Shown here in pieces: positions 5,019-5,964 of a stretch of 5,964 bases of DNA. The position numbers were made by a program, and so were the translations under genes. Every line of letters begins with the position of its first letter. Position 1 is the stretch's first letter. The DNA comes from Planctomycetota bacterium. Its GTDB lineage: Bacteria; Planctomycetota; Planctomycetia; Pirellulales; Lacipirellulaceae. The stretch lies in assembly GCA_024278035.1 (NCBI GenBank), contig JAJRUA010000411.1:1-5964 (forward strand). The letters run 5' to 3'. The notes under the pieces are model-generated. The model did no database searches, was not told where the DNA came from, and worked only from the letters and a program-made list of their open reading frames with translations.

Positions 5019-5711
5019 ATGCGTTTTGATGTGCTGACGCTGTTTCCCGAGATTTTCTCGGGCTACCTCAGCCAAAGTTTATTGAAACTGGCGATCGATC
5101 GCGGCTTGGCCGATGTCCAGTTGCATAACCTTCGTGATTGGTCACGAGGAAAACACAAAGAGGTGGACGACAAGCCTTATGGCGGTGGTCCTGGCATGTT
5201 GTTCAAGCCAGAACCGGTTGTCGAATGTGTCGAAGCGGTTCAGCAGATGGTGGATGGCCCTCAAGGGTCGGGCCGACTGTTGATGATGACCCCCCAGGGT
5301 CGCCGATTCGATCAGCCGTTTGCCGAAGAGTTAGCGACCAGCGACCGCCTGCTTTTGCTATGCGGACGCTACGAAGGGTTCGACCAACGCATTTGCGATT
5401 TGCTTGAACCCGAAGAGGTTTCGATGGGCGACTTTGTTCTGAATGGGGGCGAGGTCGCTGCGATGACAATCATAGACACCGTCGTCCGGCTGGTGCCGGG
5501 CGTTTTAGGAGACGCCGAAAGCAACCAACAAGATTCGTTCAGCCGAGCGGGCCGCACTTTGGAGTACGCCCAGTACACACGCCCGCGTGAGTACAGGGGC
5601 CTAGAGGTCCCCGAGGTGCTGCTAAGTGGCAACCACCCGGAGATCACCAAGTGGCGAGAAGCGGATGCCCTGCGAAGGACCAAAGAACGAAGAAGCGACC
5701 TGCTCCCATAA
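5019..5711 (+). CDS. trmD: tRNA (guanine-37-N1)-methyltransferase TrmD
   Basis: TrmD uses S-adenosylmethionine to methylate N1 of G37, next to the anticodon of tRNAs reading CNN-type codons, preventing +1 frameshifting. The 230-residue protein carries the SPOUT trefoil-knot fold markers: LTLFPEIF (6-13), DDKPYGGGPGM (50-60), TPQGRRFDQ (91-99), CGRYEGFDQR (115-124) and SMGDFVLNGGE (135-145). The catalytic pair known from E. coli (Arg154, Asp169) appears as Arg157 in VVRLVPGVLG and Asp172 in QDSF, with the same 15-residue spacing. EYAQYTRP (182-189) and VPEVLLSGNHPEITKWR (197-213) lead into the C-terminal tRNA-binding part. That part is short: E. coli TrmD is ~25 residues longer. All active-site motifs are present, so it should be functional. 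The ATG at 5019 has no clear Shine-Dalgarno, but the MRFDVLTLFPEIF start matches the family. In many bacteria rimM sits between rpsP and trmD; here only 30 nt separate them. Confidence 0.97.
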   Translation: MRFDVLTLFPEIFSGYLSQSLLKLAIDRGLADVQLHNLRDWSRGKHKEVDDKPYGGGPGMLFKPEPVVECVEAVQQMVDGPQGSGRLLMMTPQGRRFDQPFAEELATSDRLLLLCGRYEGFDQRICDLLEPEEVSMGDFVLNGGEVAAMTIIDTVVRLVPGVLGDAESNQQDSFSRAGRTLEYAQYTRPREYRGLEVPEVLLSGNHPEITKWREADALRRTKERRSDLLP

Positions 5712-5733
5712 AAGATTCGCCACAGAAAAAAAT

Positions 5734-5891
5734 AACCACAAAGCCACGAAGGACACAAAGAAAAGAAAAAAAAAGACAGACCGCTGATGAACGCTAATAA
5801 GCGCTAATGCTCCTAGTTCGAGCCTTTCCTTATCTTATTAGCGTTCATCAGCGCTCATTAGCGGTTTTCTTTCCTTCGTGCCTTCGTGGTT
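5734..5891. repeat. 158-bp imperfect inverted repeat with decamer units between trmD and rplS
   Basis: The outer arms 5734-5752 and 5873-5891 are reverse complements at 17 of 19 positions (AACCAC, then CACGAAGG). The inner arms 5782-5801 and 5834-5853 are perfect reverse complements over 20 bp (CGCTGATGAACGCTAATAAG). The inner parts are built of 10-bp units of the form CGCTRATRAR: three in tandem at 5782-5811 on the plus strand (the last ends CT) and three at 5834-5863 on the minus strand. A-rich tracts separate outer and inner arms on the left. The two arms would fold into a long hairpin in either strand, and it is the only insertion in an otherwise conserved trmD-rplS junction. Composition and form suggest a dispersed intergenic repeat; it may also end or weaken the trmD transcript. 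Confidence 0.85.
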
Positions 5892-5935
5892 CAAAAAGAC
5901 CAACCAAGCGACCCTTAACCAAGCTCAACAGAAAA

Positions 5936-5964
5936 ATGTCCCAACAAATCCTCGAAATGGTCGA
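5936..5964 (+). CDS. rplS: Start of probable 50S ribosomal protein L19 (bL19), truncated by window
   Basis: Only nine full codons are visible, reading MSQQILEMV, and then the window ends. This resembles the N-terminus of bL19, and rplS follows trmD in a widely conserved gene order, so position carries most of the weight. bL19 sits at the 30S-50S interface. No Shine-Dalgarno precedes the ATG; the upstream sequence is A-rich (ACAGAAAA). The large inverted repeat ends 44 nt before this start. The gene may therefore have its own promoter or depend on read-through. Confidence 0.6.

Noticed and set aside
5782..5863. CRISPR-like array from the repeated decamers.
   Set aside because: Units are 10 bp, directly abutting with no spacers, and half are inverted; this is a palindromic repeat, not a CRISPR.

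Overview
The window looks like a chromosomal segment of a planctomycete, probably in or near the order Pirellulales. This is inferred from several traits together. There is a PEP-CTERM (exosortase-sorted) secreted protein. Several genes lack a clear Shine-Dalgarno sequence. The order ffh-rpsP-trmD-(rplS) has no rimM. A 28/29-bp repeat, when translated, gives the 'EPRASATGV / VADARGSP' strings that I recall from many spurious planctomycete ORFs. No 16S rRNA or other decisive marker is present.

Layout: (1) Positions 1-254 hold the C-terminal end of an S1 RNA-binding-domain protein on the + strand. (2) Positions 255-2402 are an accessory segment. It holds an AT-rich gene for a lipoprotein made of ankyrin repeats (442-1362, +) and a convergent gene for a small secreted PEP-CTERM protein (1620-2264, -). 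A spacer rich in palindromes and repeats lies between them. Upstream of the PEP-CTERM gene are two palindromes sharing the core AAGTACTT, centred exactly 21 bp apart; this is the best operator candidate in the window. (3) Positions 2403-2764 are a gene-free gap in which I recognise no gene. (4) Positions 2765-5964 are a conserved housekeeping block: ffh (SRP GTPase), rpsP (bS16), trmD (tRNA m1G37 methyltransferase) and the first codons of what is probably rplS (bL19).

The housekeeping genes share a theme of protein synthesis: co-translational targeting, 30S assembly, reading-frame maintenance and a 50S protein. Two spacers in this block carry large inverted repeats. One is a near-perfect 28-bp stem just after ffh, followed by three smaller hairpins ahead of rpsP. 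The other is a 158-bp imperfect inverted repeat between trmD and rplS, whose core consists of three plus three 10-bp units in opposite orientation. These are probably dispersed genomic repeats, but they sit where they could shape mRNA ends or relative expression.

I see no CRISPR array, tRNA, rRNA, transposase or obvious defence system. The least ordinary items are the double AAGTACTT operator, the decamer inverted repeat and the structured ffh-rpsP spacer.
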